Below are positions 13,800 through 23,943 of a stretch of 64,000 bases of DNA, in pieces. The position numbers were made by a program, and so were the translations under genes. Each line of letters begins with the position of its first letter. Within the stretch, counting starts at the first letter, position 1. The notes below the pieces were generated by a model. The model was not told the DNA's origin and made no database searches. It saw nothing but the letters and a program-made list of their open reading frames with translations. The stretch spans positions 81,941,001-82,005,000 of the forward strand of contig CM048552.1 of NCBI GenBank assembly GCA_026413225.1, in the 5' to 3' direction. The stretch comes from Otis tarda (taxonomy: Eukaryota; Chordata; Aves; Otidiformes; Otididae).

Positions 13800-13990
13800 A
13801 TATAGATTTGATGAAAAAAATGATCATGAGAGCAACAAATCTGTTTGTCATCTGCATAGCAATACTTAGTCATTTGAGTAGTATAATCAGGGAATGCAAT
13901 GATATAGACATAGAACAATCCAGGGCCAAGAATAAAGTCCTTTGGGACATCAGCTGTAAGTGAAAAAGGACTTGATTAAGGATGGCTCTA
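13800..13990 (-). mobile_element. L2-like LINE reverse-transcriptase fossil
   Basis: Translation of the minus strand gives ADVPKDFILGP (13,917-13,953) followed by about 25 residues and then YADDK (about 13,842-13,856). This is the order and spacing of reverse-transcriptase motif B' ([10 protein letters not shown]) and motif C (YADD). The intervening residues LFYVYIIAFPDYTTQMTKYC resemble the LFSLYMLPLG...HCYADDT region of L2-type LINEs rather than CR1, which has FADD. The start of an L2-type element is not visible and no long frame survives. The + strand open frame across 13,727-13,963 is the antisense shadow of this fossil. Confidence 0.5.
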
Positions 13991-14929
13991 CTAAATAACA
14001 AGTTTATTGTCAGACAAAAATAATGTTAGCCAGCATGACATGTTAACTTTACTGATACATCTAGAGTACAATGAAAAAGCAATAATGGTTGTGAGTATTT
14101 GAAATAGAAGACTGAAAGCATTTAATTAGCACAAATACCAAATAGTATTAATAAACACAGGTACCTTGACCATTTAAGGTGGTTATCTAAATTACAGCAT
14201 TTAGTGGATGTCTCCAGTGCACAGTTATAAATCCACTCTGGCAATGAGAGAGACAAATTCTAACTTTTTGATAATGTCGACAATACAATAAGCAAAGTCT
14301 GGGAATAAGTTAGTTGAAAGATCTCTGCCAGTGATAACAATGATAATGACAAAACCAGCATGCAAACAGACAACTGGAACTACTGCAGATGAAGGCCTGA
14401 AAAGTGGGGAAAGAAGCCTTACAAGAGGAGTAGGTAGTATAGGATTTCACTTTGACTCAATAAAAAAGTAGGTAGACGGTTTATCCCTTGAAATATGATA
14501 TGAGATTGATTAAAATTTATTTTAAATTTATTTGATTAATTTTAATATTAGGAAAATATAGAAAGATGTGGGAAACATGGCTCTAGTTATCCCAAGTTAA
14601 ATATTCAACAGTCTATTGTTCTGCACTTTTTGTTTACCATGCAACAGGAATCCCCTTGTCCTGTTTTCCCTACTTATTTACTTTGCATTAGTATTTATTA
14701 AAATGATCTTAATTTCCTATCATGGGGTGATTTTTGAGACTTTTAAAGATTTTTTAATGCTCTGATTCCTCAGCATCTGATATCACTTTGTGAACAGTAC
14801 AACTTTCCAACATATTTTTGTTCAAATATATAAAAGTCATATTCTTCATCTGGTCTTTTCTCTCACATTATCTGACTGACTTTATTTGCAATTTGTGTAG
14901 TTGTATGAGCCTGAGCTGGAAACAACCAA

Positions 14930-15031
14930 TTAGATCAGACTGTCCCTCCTCTTGCCAATGTGGAATATAGTCCCCCAGACAGAGGACACATGCTTGATTT
15001 TAGCCGAAAGCTGAGAGGCAGCCTCCTGATC
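14930..15031 (-). pseudogene. U2 snRNA-like pseudogene with internal deletion
   Basis: On the minus strand, GGCTAAAATCAAG near 15,000 and the CTCTCAGCTTTCGG before it align with the 5' end of U2 snRNA, including the branch-point-recognition lead-in. The next block, GTCCTCTGTCTGGGGGAC then TATATT (about 14,968-14,992), aligns with the stem-loop IIb and Sm-proximal region of U2, followed by GGAGGGACAG. About 30 nt between them, which in U2 hold the branch-site pairing sequence, are missing. That deletion, the many substitutions and the lack of a visible snRNA promoter make this a dead copy. The alignment was made by eye. Confidence 0.55.
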
Positions 15032-15794
15032 TTCACCCGCTGAAATTTAAACTCTCATCTGTTATTAATATATTTTCAGCAAATGATTACCAGAACATCT
15101 GCTCACGCCCAGTAAATTTTTACTTCCTTCTCTTAAAGCTGACTTCCCCAGTGGGCTGATGAAAGAGACATTCTGCAGCTCATTCTGGTCTTTAAAATAA
15201 CATTGCTCCACTGAAGAAACGCTAGCTGAAAGTGATGTAGAGATCTTTGTAGTTCATGTTGCAGTTATAAGGGAAATAAGAGCAAAACAATTGCAATAAG
15301 AATAGTAGAATTTCCATCTAACTTTTTTTTTTAAATCACGAAGCATTATGAAACATTCAGCAAATGCATGTTGGGTGTTTACATGACTTTGTCAGCATTT
15401 ATAGACTTTGAAAAGATTAATTACTGGTTCTAAAATGCTAATGCAAATGTGATATGATACAACTTTATCTGGACATTGACATAAATTGTATTAAAAACAA
15501 CAAAAAAATCGCTATGTCTGAGAGGAGAGACTTTTCTGAGGTAAATGTGCTACAGTAGTCTTTTAGATTTAGTTTTATGTTTAGATGTGACTCGTATTTC
15601 CATTTCAAACTTTTCTTAACTCAAAGCTTTTGAGAAAAAGAACTTTATTGGAGTCAATTTCAAACAATATGCTACATTTCAATGGATACAGCCTATGTTC
15701 ACAGCTTTGTAGAGTTGTTGCTTGTTGATTATAGTGATATTAAGCTATGTCCATTAGCAGTCTTTCTCTAGACATATGTAGCTATTTCTACATA

Positions 15795-16280
15795 TTTGAT
15801 GATCAGAGGACTGGAGCACCTCTCCTGTGAGGACAGGCTGAGAGAGTTGGGGCTGTTCAGCTTGGAGAAGAGGAGGCTCCAGGGAGACCTTATAGTGGTC
15901 TTCCAGTACCTCAAGAGAACCTACAGGAAAGACAGGGAGAAACACTTCAGCAGGGCCTGTTGTGAAAGAATGAAAGGTAATGGTTTTAAATCAGAAGGAA
16001 ATAGATTCAGACTAGACATCAAGAAAAAAGCTTTTACAGTGAGGGTGGTATGTATCTTGTACATCATGGTTAATATGATTAGATTAATACTGGTAGAACA
16101 CTGAAACAGGTTGCCCAGAGAGTTGGTAGATGCCCCATCCCTGGAAACATTCAAGGCCAGGTTGGATGGGGCTCTGAGCAACCTGATCTAGTTGGGGATG
16201 TCCCTGCTTCTTGCAGGGTGGTTGGACTAGATGACCTTTAAAGGTCCTTTCCAACCCAAACTATTCTATGATTCTATGAT
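15795..16280 (+). mobile_element. CR1 LINE, 5'-truncated, 3' end intact
   Basis: Begins in the C-terminal part of the CR1 ORF2 (motifs [28 protein letters not shown]) and ends with the family hallmark (ATTCTATG)2AT at 16,263-16,280. The coding part stays open for about 100 codons until interrupted. A 45-bp segment (16,051-16,095) absent from related copies in this window interrupts the sequence and is bounded by TGGTA repeats. The copy is inert. Confidence 0.93.
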
Positions 16281-17490
16281 AACAGGTAGCTATGCACAGG
16301 TGGGGCACCCGAGTTTTGCATTTAAACCCAACATGTAATCCGGCTACGTTTCTCATCAAATTGGACAACCTGCTTCGGTTTTCTTGTCTCACTTTTAAAT
16401 TTCAGGATATATGAGGGACCGCAAACAGAGATTAATGCTCTCCTGAAGGGAGGGAACTGTCCTGGTCCTTGCACACGTATGGGTGTGAAAATGCAAAGTG
16501 ACAGTATGCCCTAGCACCAAAGCCCTGGCATGCACATAGCTACACAAAGATCACTAATCTTAGCATTAATCAAATCTTTAAAGTCTCCCCTGTCCACTTC
16601 CATGTCCTTCCCAAAATATGTCCTGATATCCTCTTTCTAATCTCCTTCCCAACTCTTATTCCCTTTATTTCCACAGTAAGCATTCATCTGTATAATTTAC
16701 TGATATAATTTGTGTACATTGAGGAAAACTCTGTATCAGCATTTAATTTTCATGCTTTTGCCAGGGGTGCTGCTTTCTAATTGTAGACTGCCTTTGTGTA
16801 GCTCAGATGTGCTACTGGGACAGCACCCTCTCAACAGCCCAGATCGCAGCAAATTGACTGTGCAGAGGCCCTCTTATGTAGTCCTCTGTCTCTGCACAGC
16901 ATAACCAGTTATTTACATAAACATTAGGCTTATGTGTCTCTTCAGAAGTGAAATTTGAATGTTTTGTTTAGAGTTGCTACTCCAACTGCCGATATGTAGG
17001 GCAGTAAATGTTGGGCCTGATTGCCTGGAAGGAATTAAAATGATGAAATGTCCAGAAAATAGTTGTGAAAAACTGAAAATGGGAACTTAAAGTAAAGCCC
17101 ATCCAGAAAAGAAGACATGTTTTTCCTTTGTTGTTTCAGATGGGCATAAAAGCCCACTAATGAAGTCAGAGAACTTATAAGGTATCTGAGTGTGAAAGCT
17201 GTAGGTTGGGGGTTACTGGTTCACATGATTCCAAAATCTTGAACTGTAGCCTTCTGTCTTCAGGGCCCACACACAACTACACTGTAGGCAGTAGATTAAT
17301 GGATTTTGGAGCTTTAGAAGATTCAGCTTTTAAAGAAAAGGTCACTTTTAAGCCCAGTTGTAACAGAAGTTTGTTATTCACTGTGATTGCCTACTGCTGC
17401 ATGACTTAGTTGGAGCTGACATCTGGAAACCTTATTACTAGATTCTGTTAAATAATATTGAAATACATTATTTTCACTGTTTTGTTTCAG
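16281..17490. other. Noncoding, upstream intron flank
   Basis: No exon recognised. The last bases, TTTGTTTCAG, are the splice acceptor for the first ANO2 exon of the window, with a T-rich tract before it. Confidence 0.65.
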
Positions 17491-17589
17491 AATAAGAGCC
17501 AAGGATTGAGTTTTGTCCGTATACATGCACCTTGGCAAGTGCTTAGTCGAGAAGCAGAACTCCTTAAAATAAAAATGCCCACTAAAAAG
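17491..17589 (+). CDS. ANO2: ANO2 exon A (N-terminal cytosolic domain)
   Basis: A 99-bp exon in phase 0 at both ends, giving 33 residues that start [15 protein letters not shown] and end [16 protein letters not shown] followed by [13 protein letters not shown] is a signature of the anoctamin N-terminal cytosolic (dimerisation) domain in ANO1 and ANO2. The acceptor is TTTGTTTCAG and the donor is GTGAGT. The preceding exon, which should encode the stretch before this motif, was not found upstream in the window. Confidence 0.94.
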
Positions 17590-20500
17590 GTGAGTATCTT
17601 CCATCTTCTATCAACTAATTGTATGAATGGAGAAGAATGAATCAGAATGGTAGTTAAATGTATAGAAGCCTGTAGGGTTACTTTATTTCAAAGCCAGAGC
17701 AAATTAACTGGCAGGCCTATTCTTGTATTTTTGAGATGATTTAAGATGGGATTTTCAAAAAGGATTTTAAAGGCCACAGAGTCAGCTGGCTGACGGACTG
17801 CATTTAGAAGAGTGATGAAAGAGGTGAGTTTTAAGGAGGGCTTTGAAAGCAAAGAACGCAGTTTCTATCTGGATTTTTGTCAAGGAACTTTCCTCGAAGA
17901 TGAGGTGCAGTATGGGAGATAGTATGATATCTGGTTATTGCCCTAAGATTTCTCTAATTTCTAGGGATGCTGAGAGAGACTGTTTTGGTGGTATCAATGA
18001 CTTAGTGAATTCAGACTTGCCCATTGTCATTAAAACTTTGGCTCACTATCTTCTTTACAACTGTAGTAGCTGAGAACTACCTTTCACCAGAGTTACTAGA
18101 AAACATTGTAAATTCTGAGGAGCAGATCCCAAAATTTGTATGTTTTTAATGATTTAGCACGTTGGCTAACAATTCCACTGAAGTGAGTGGAATTGCCTTG
18201 TGCTTTCAGTTAGTGATACTCATCAATTGCACTAGTGAATACTTATTTAATTGCATTGCCATTAGAATTAAATGACAGACTGATTTTATTTTCTTCCACA
18301 GGGTTGTTGTTGTTTTAGGGGTTTTGATTTATTTTTCATATTGATTGTTTTCACCCAGAAAAAGCTTCAGTGTCATTCACATCTCATAGTGTTACAATCT
18401 GTCACGGTCAGCAGCTTGGCCAAGCCAATCTTGTATACTCTAACTGTATTGTGTTTGCATTGCAGAAAAAAAAAAAACAAACCAAACAACAAAAAGCCTG
18501 GTTACTTGTAATCAGTCTTTGATAATGAGTAGGTTTTGGACAGCTAGAGTACCTCTGTCCTTTCTGGCATATTGATAAACATGTATACCCTTTCTATAAA
18601 CTGATTTACATATTCAGCTCCTCCTTGATGCCTTCCCAGCTTCATTCCTTTTGTGCATTTTTAATGCCTGCTCATTTCTCCCTCCTTCTTCTGTCATTGG
18701 AATTTTCGCCTCGTAGCTTTTTGCAGATACTGATTAGTATGACAAATATTTAAAGAACAATTGGATATGCAGTCATTGATTAGACGGTTATGCAAACAGT
18801 ATTCAGGTTTGTACTTGTGAATTATTTTGGTGTGTAGAAGAAGATTAAATGAAATAGTCTACCAACAAGAAAACCAAATCTCAGTATTCTTGAAAATTCA
18901 CCCTAGGGTAGCATGTTGTTTAGTATAACTTAAAAGTGCTATGACATTTTTAAGGAGAAGACTGCTGACAACTCTTGTTGACTACATTATTTTTCTATTA
19001 TCTCAACTGCAGAAATGGAGCACTATCAGTGCACTACCAGAAAGAAAGCATGACAAGAAAGCTAGGTTAATGTATTAAGATTTTTGCAATTAAAGACAGT
19101 TGGAAGAGGAATTTCCTGTGAAGAAAACAAAAATCCACTATGAAGAACTGAAATCTTGTATTTTGGGGACTTGGCAATACAAATTGAAAAATTGAGCCAG
19201 TAACCACTAAAAAGAAAATTCTATTTTTGTTGAGAGAGACAAAAGGTTGTTTTCAAGGCATATTAGGTATTTTCTGTGATGCTATTTTTATTTATTCAAA
19301 CATCCAATAAAACCACAAACAAAGTATTTTCAGTAGAAAGTATTTATTAGCATATAAACATGATGAATTAATTGCAATTTTTTTTTTCAAATGTTCAATC
19401 TTAAATATTTTTTAGGATTCATAACATGCTAGGAAAAGATACTTTTTGAGCAATTTTAACTATATTTATAATTCTGAATATGACAATACAGTTATTTTTT
19501 ATGAGTGAGAATGGGCCACACTCAAATATGAGTATGAGAAACAAACAGGACCAACTGGAAACTTTAGTCTGTTCCCAGAGCTACTATGTTTCAGGTGTTA
19601 GTGAGGCTTGGTGGAATGAGTCTCATGACTGAAGTGCTGGGATGGAGGCTATAGGTTTTTCAGTTGGGATAGGCATGACAGGCAAGGTGGAGGAGTTGTA
19701 CTCTATGTAAGGGAGAAGTTTGACTGTACAGCCCTTGCATTTAGGGATGATGATTGAGAGCCTCTGGGTGAGGATTAAAGGGATGGAAAACAAAACAGAT
19801 GATGATGTGGGTGTCCACTACTGATTGCCCAGCCAGGATGATAGCACTGATGAATCATTCTATGGGCAATTAGGAGAAATTTCTGGATTGGTAGTCCTTG
19901 TCCTTACGGGAGATTTAAACTTCCCAGACATTAATTTGGAATACCACACTGATGTGACAAGAAAGTCTGAGAAATTCTTGAAGCGTGCTGAAAATACTAT
20001 CTTGTCAGAAATATTCAGTGAGCCAACTAGGAAAGATGCCCTCCTAGACTTGCTATTTGTGAATAGAGAAGGACTTATGGGAGATGTGATGGTAGATGGT
20101 TGTCTTCACCACAGTAATCACAAAATGGTTGAGTTTACAATTTTCAGCGTAATGAGAAAACACATCAGCAGAGTTATTACTCTAGATTTCAAGAGAGCAA
20201 ACTTTAAGCTACTCAAGGAGGCTCGGAAGCAGTGTTCCCTGGGAATCTGCTTTTGAGGGCTTAGGTGTCCATGAGTGCTGGTCACTTTTTAAGAATCAGC
20301 TTTTTAAAGCACAGGAGCAGGCCATTCCAGTGTGTTGTAAGTCAAGCAAGTGGGGCAGAAGACCAACTTGGCTGAACAGGGAACTCCTCATGGAACTCAA
20401 GAAGAAAAATAAATTGTACTGTCTCTGGAAGCAAGGCCAGGTTTTGCAGGAAGATTATGGGGCTGTGGTCTGCATTTTCAGGAAGAAAACATGAAAGGCC

Positions 20501-22560
20501 AAAGCTCAGCTAGGGCTGAAACTGGCCAGTGTCAGACAACAAAAAAAGCTTTTTAAAGGTTGTTAATAGCAAGAGGAAGTATAAAGAAAATATTGGACCA
20601 ATACTTGTTGAAGATGATTAGCTGACAAATAGGGATGAAGAAAAAGTGGAGGCCTTCAGTAGTGTTTTTTTTTTTTTCCCCCTCAGTCTTTAGCAATACC
20701 AAAAGACTGTGGGCTGCCTGATCCTCTGAGTCGGAGTACCACAACTGTGGGAAGAGTGAATTTCCATTTATGGACACTGAATTCATAAGGAACTATCTGT
20801 ATCAGCTGAATGTACATAAGTCTATGGGGCCTTATGGGGTTCATCCCAGAGTACTGAAGGACTTAGCAGATGTAACAGGATGGAAGTTCCTGTTTCATCT
20901 ACCAAAGGTCTTGGGAGTCTAGGGGGATCCCCAGTGGCTGGAAGCTAGCCATTGTTATTACAATTTACAAGAAGGGTGAGAGGGAAGACTCAGGAAACTA
21001 CAGACCTGTTAGTCTAACCTCAGTACCTGTAAAAAACTATGGAGAATATCATCCTGGGTGCTATTGAAAGTTATTAAAGAACAATGCAATCATCAGGCAC
21101 AGTCAACATGGTTTCATGAAGGGAAAGACCTATGTAACTAGTTTTATATCCTTCTATGATAAGATTATCTGCCTAGTGGATGATGTGAAGGTGGTGGATG
21201 TAATTTTTTTTTTTCTAGATTTTAGTAAAGCTTTTATTAGGGTCCTTCACAGTTTACTTCTGGACAAATTGTCCAACTGTGAGATAGGCGGATACACAGT
21301 GTGCTGAGTGAGGAAATGGTTGAATGAAAGGCCTCAAAGGGTTGTAGTGAATGAGGCTGCGTTTGGCTCATGATCAGTCACCAGCACTGTTCCTCAGGGC
21401 TAAATTCTATGGCCAGTTCTGTTCAAAATGTTATCAATGACCCAGATGCAGGAGTTAAATTCACCATTAGAAAGTTTGCTGATGATACTAGACTGTGAGG
21501 TGCTGTCAACTCTTATGGGACAAGAAGCCTTTACAGAGGCCTAAGTAGATTGGAGCATTAGGCAATAATCAATAACATGAAATTCAACAAGATTCACCTA
21601 GGATGGAGTAACACTGCTCACAAGTATAAATGGGGAGAGGAGTGGCTCTGAGAGAGCAGCCCTGCAGAAAGGGACCTGGAGGTGCTGGTTGTCAGCAGGC
21701 TCAATGTGAGTCAGCAGTGTGCTTTGGCAGCCAAGAGGGCAAACCGCGTCCTGGGGTGCATCAAACACAGCATAACCAGCTGCTGAGAAGAGGTGATTAT
21801 CCCACTGTATTGAGCATTGGTGTGGCCTCACCCTGAGTATGGTGTGCAGTTCTGGGCCCCACCATTTAAGGATGTTCAGCTACTTGAATGGATCCAGAGG
21901 AGGGCAACAAAACTGGTGGAAGGGCTGGAAGGCGTGACCTATGTGGAGGACATAAACTCATGTTTGATAAGGTTGACTATGTTTCAGAAAACATACCTTC
22001 ATATCTCTGGGAAGCTCCCTAACGCTTCAAATCAATCTGAATCTACAAAACCTAGGCCCTGGCACTTTAAATTGCCACATAGCCATGAGCCTGGCATCCT
22101 TGCTTCTGATGGCATCTGTACATGTGCTGTCACACCATACTAGCAATTATTACTCACGAATAATTTATTCTGCTGGAGCTGTATAATTGGCAGCAGGTAA
22201 AGGCCCTTCCTGCTTTGTCTGCGCCCTCTATGCCCAGTTACAAAGTCAAATTAATTACTCTGCCTTTCTGTCATCTCACTGCAGCTCCTAGTTTAGTTTG
22301 TAAGGATACTTCTTATATATACAATTCTGCACTGAGTTTTCTTCTGAAAGTAGCTTGTGAAGGACAAGAACTTCGCTTTGCAACTGAAACCCTTATGAAT
22401 TCAGGTGCTCGCTTACATGGGTATATATCTCTATAGAAAGCGCTTATTTTAAGTACAGATGCAAACATATGTGTATAGCAAGTTCTATCTTTTCTTTTTT
22501 TAAAAAAAATTAGTAGATTTTTGGAAGTGACATGCTAATCACAGTATTTTATTTACTCAG
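17590..22560. other. ANO2 intron between exons A and B
   Basis: About 5 kb, half of it occupied by an old CR1 (listed separately). The rest is AT-rich and unremarkable, with an A-rich patch near 18,467-18,500. The intron starts GTGAGT and ends TTTACTCAG. Confidence 0.85.
19535..21955 (+). mobile_element. Old CR1 LINE, endonuclease and RT remnants
   Basis: Sense-oriented and heavily mutated. From 19,580 the translation shows GVSEAWWNESHD, the CR1 apurinic-type endonuclease motif. A surviving open stretch at 19,825-20,256 (143 codons) contains GDLNFPDINL and SNHKMVEF, the latter with SDH changed to SNH. RT traces follow: GPYGVHPRVLKDLAD near 20,828 and FADDTRL at 21,475 followed immediately by a stop. 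Homology fades after [16 protein letters not shown] sequence near 21,950, so the 3' end and its repeat tail are missing. Multiple stops and frameshifts make it inactive. It is clearly older than the copy at 23.9-26.6 kb. Confidence 0.88.
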
Positions 22561-22712
22561 ATGTATGAAATCACAGAAGAAGGGGGAATACTCAAAAAGT
22601 TAAATGAAATATGGTGTAAATTGACCGAACCTCTGCAGCCCCAGGTGCCACAACAAGAAAATACCAACATGAAAAGCCTGTCTTACCCATTTTCCAGAGA
22701 GAAAATATATTT
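22561..22712 (+). CDS. ANO2: ANO2 exon B (N-terminal domain, linker)
   Basis: A 152-bp exon that starts in phase 0 with MYEITEEGGILKKLNEI and ends two bases into a Leu codon after YPFSREKIY. The YPFSRE motif and the helix before it are typical of ANO1 and ANO2 just before the conserved DKDTFF segment. The acceptor is TTTACTCAG and the donor GTGAGT. The split codon TT|G rejoins with exon C. The initial ATG is an internal methionine, not a start codon. Confidence 0.95.
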
Positions 22713-23872
22713 GTGAGTACTTTAAATTGTGTTGAGTATTGAAGAAAGCTGTAAATTATCACTTCAGTGTTGTCTAAAACTGTTTCAACTCTTATTGAAA
22801 ATAAGTGTATTGAAGTTCAAGTAAACAGATCTAAAGTAAATGAACATGCATTGAAAATCAGTTCAGTTTCAGTGGATTAACAGAAATCTAAGTTGCAGAA
22901 ACTTTCTGCCAGTATTCTACTTCCTTCTGCTGGATAGCAGTGCAACTGCTTCCTGGAGGCAGTGCAACAAATAAATTATGTTTTTAGCTTGAACTGTAAA
23001 AATCCTAGCACCAAATTCCTGATTATTTGGTTAAGGATATTACTGCCTTTTTTGAAAAAAAGAAAGAGCTAGTAGAAATCTGATAATATTTTTCCCTTTG
23101 ATAGATTTATTATAGCAATTAAAACTTGGCTAATAATATGTAGATAAGGAATTCTTGACACCTGCCCTTTCACTCAGAAAACTACTTCTGGACCCAGTTT
23201 AACATTAAACAGTCCTTTTTTTTTTTCCTCAAAGGTGTCTCCTTGTATTTATGTCTGCTAAATAAAATTCAGTCATAAATATAATGACCCAGCATATAAT
23301 TTATTGTCCTTTCTGAAAATTTTAATTAATACTGAATACAAGCAAATTGATTGAGGGGAATAAACTGGGAAGGCTAATTTTCCATATGATGATTTTAAGG
23401 TTTAAGGGAATGGATAATTCCAGTGGAATGGTTATTTGAAAGCAAGTGAAATGTTGACTGGTTAGTTGCCTGGAAAAGAATAATGAACATCTGCATTAGA
23501 CTCGTTGAAACCTAATAACATAATCTCAGAATGCTGTAGTGTTGGGTGTATGTTATAAGGAAAAGATTAAAAGGTCATATTGTGTAAACAATAGACAAAA
23601 TCTCCTAACCTAAAAGGCATTTTATATTAGTTAATATTTTTGCAATTTTATGCCCACCATCATTGCAATCCAGGTAGAACTCTGAATGACTAGGTCTTAA
23701 ATAGCACAGTCTATTATGCTGTACTATTTAATCTATATTTCCTTTAAACACCTGTTTTTCTTACTTATTGTGCTTTCTAAATGAATTCTAAATCAGCATC
23801 TTTTATGTTCTGTTACTCATTGGTACCACGTCTGGAAACATAACTGATTTTTTTTTTCTCTCTATGTTTTAG
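22713..23872. other. ANO2 intron between exons B and C
   Basis: 1,160 bp with no recognised repeat, starting GTGAGT and ending CTATGTTTTAG after a long T tract that serves as polypyrimidine tract. Confidence 0.9.
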
Positions 23873-23927
23873 GTATAACATTAAAGACAAAGACACCTTT
23901 TTTGACAATGCTACCCGCAGCCGAATA
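23873..23927 (+). CDS. ANO2: ANO2 exon C (DKDTFFDNATRSR segment)
   Basis: A 55-bp exon: one base completing the Leu codon from exon B, then YNIKDKDTFFDNATRSRI, ending in phase 0. DTFFDNATRSRIV is nearly invariant between ANO1 and ANO2. The donor is GTAAGT. A CR1 insertion begins only about 16 bp into the following intron. Confidence 0.96.
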
Positions 23928-23943
23928 GTAAGTAAACAGAAGT

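Noticed and set aside
13727..13963. 78-codon + strand open frame as a gene
   Set aside because: The minus strand across the same bases reads as LINE reverse-transcriptase motifs, so the + frame is a shadow.
19825..20256. 143-codon host gene
   Set aside because: It contains GDLNFPDINL and NREGLMGDV, which are CR1 endonuclease sequence from the old element.
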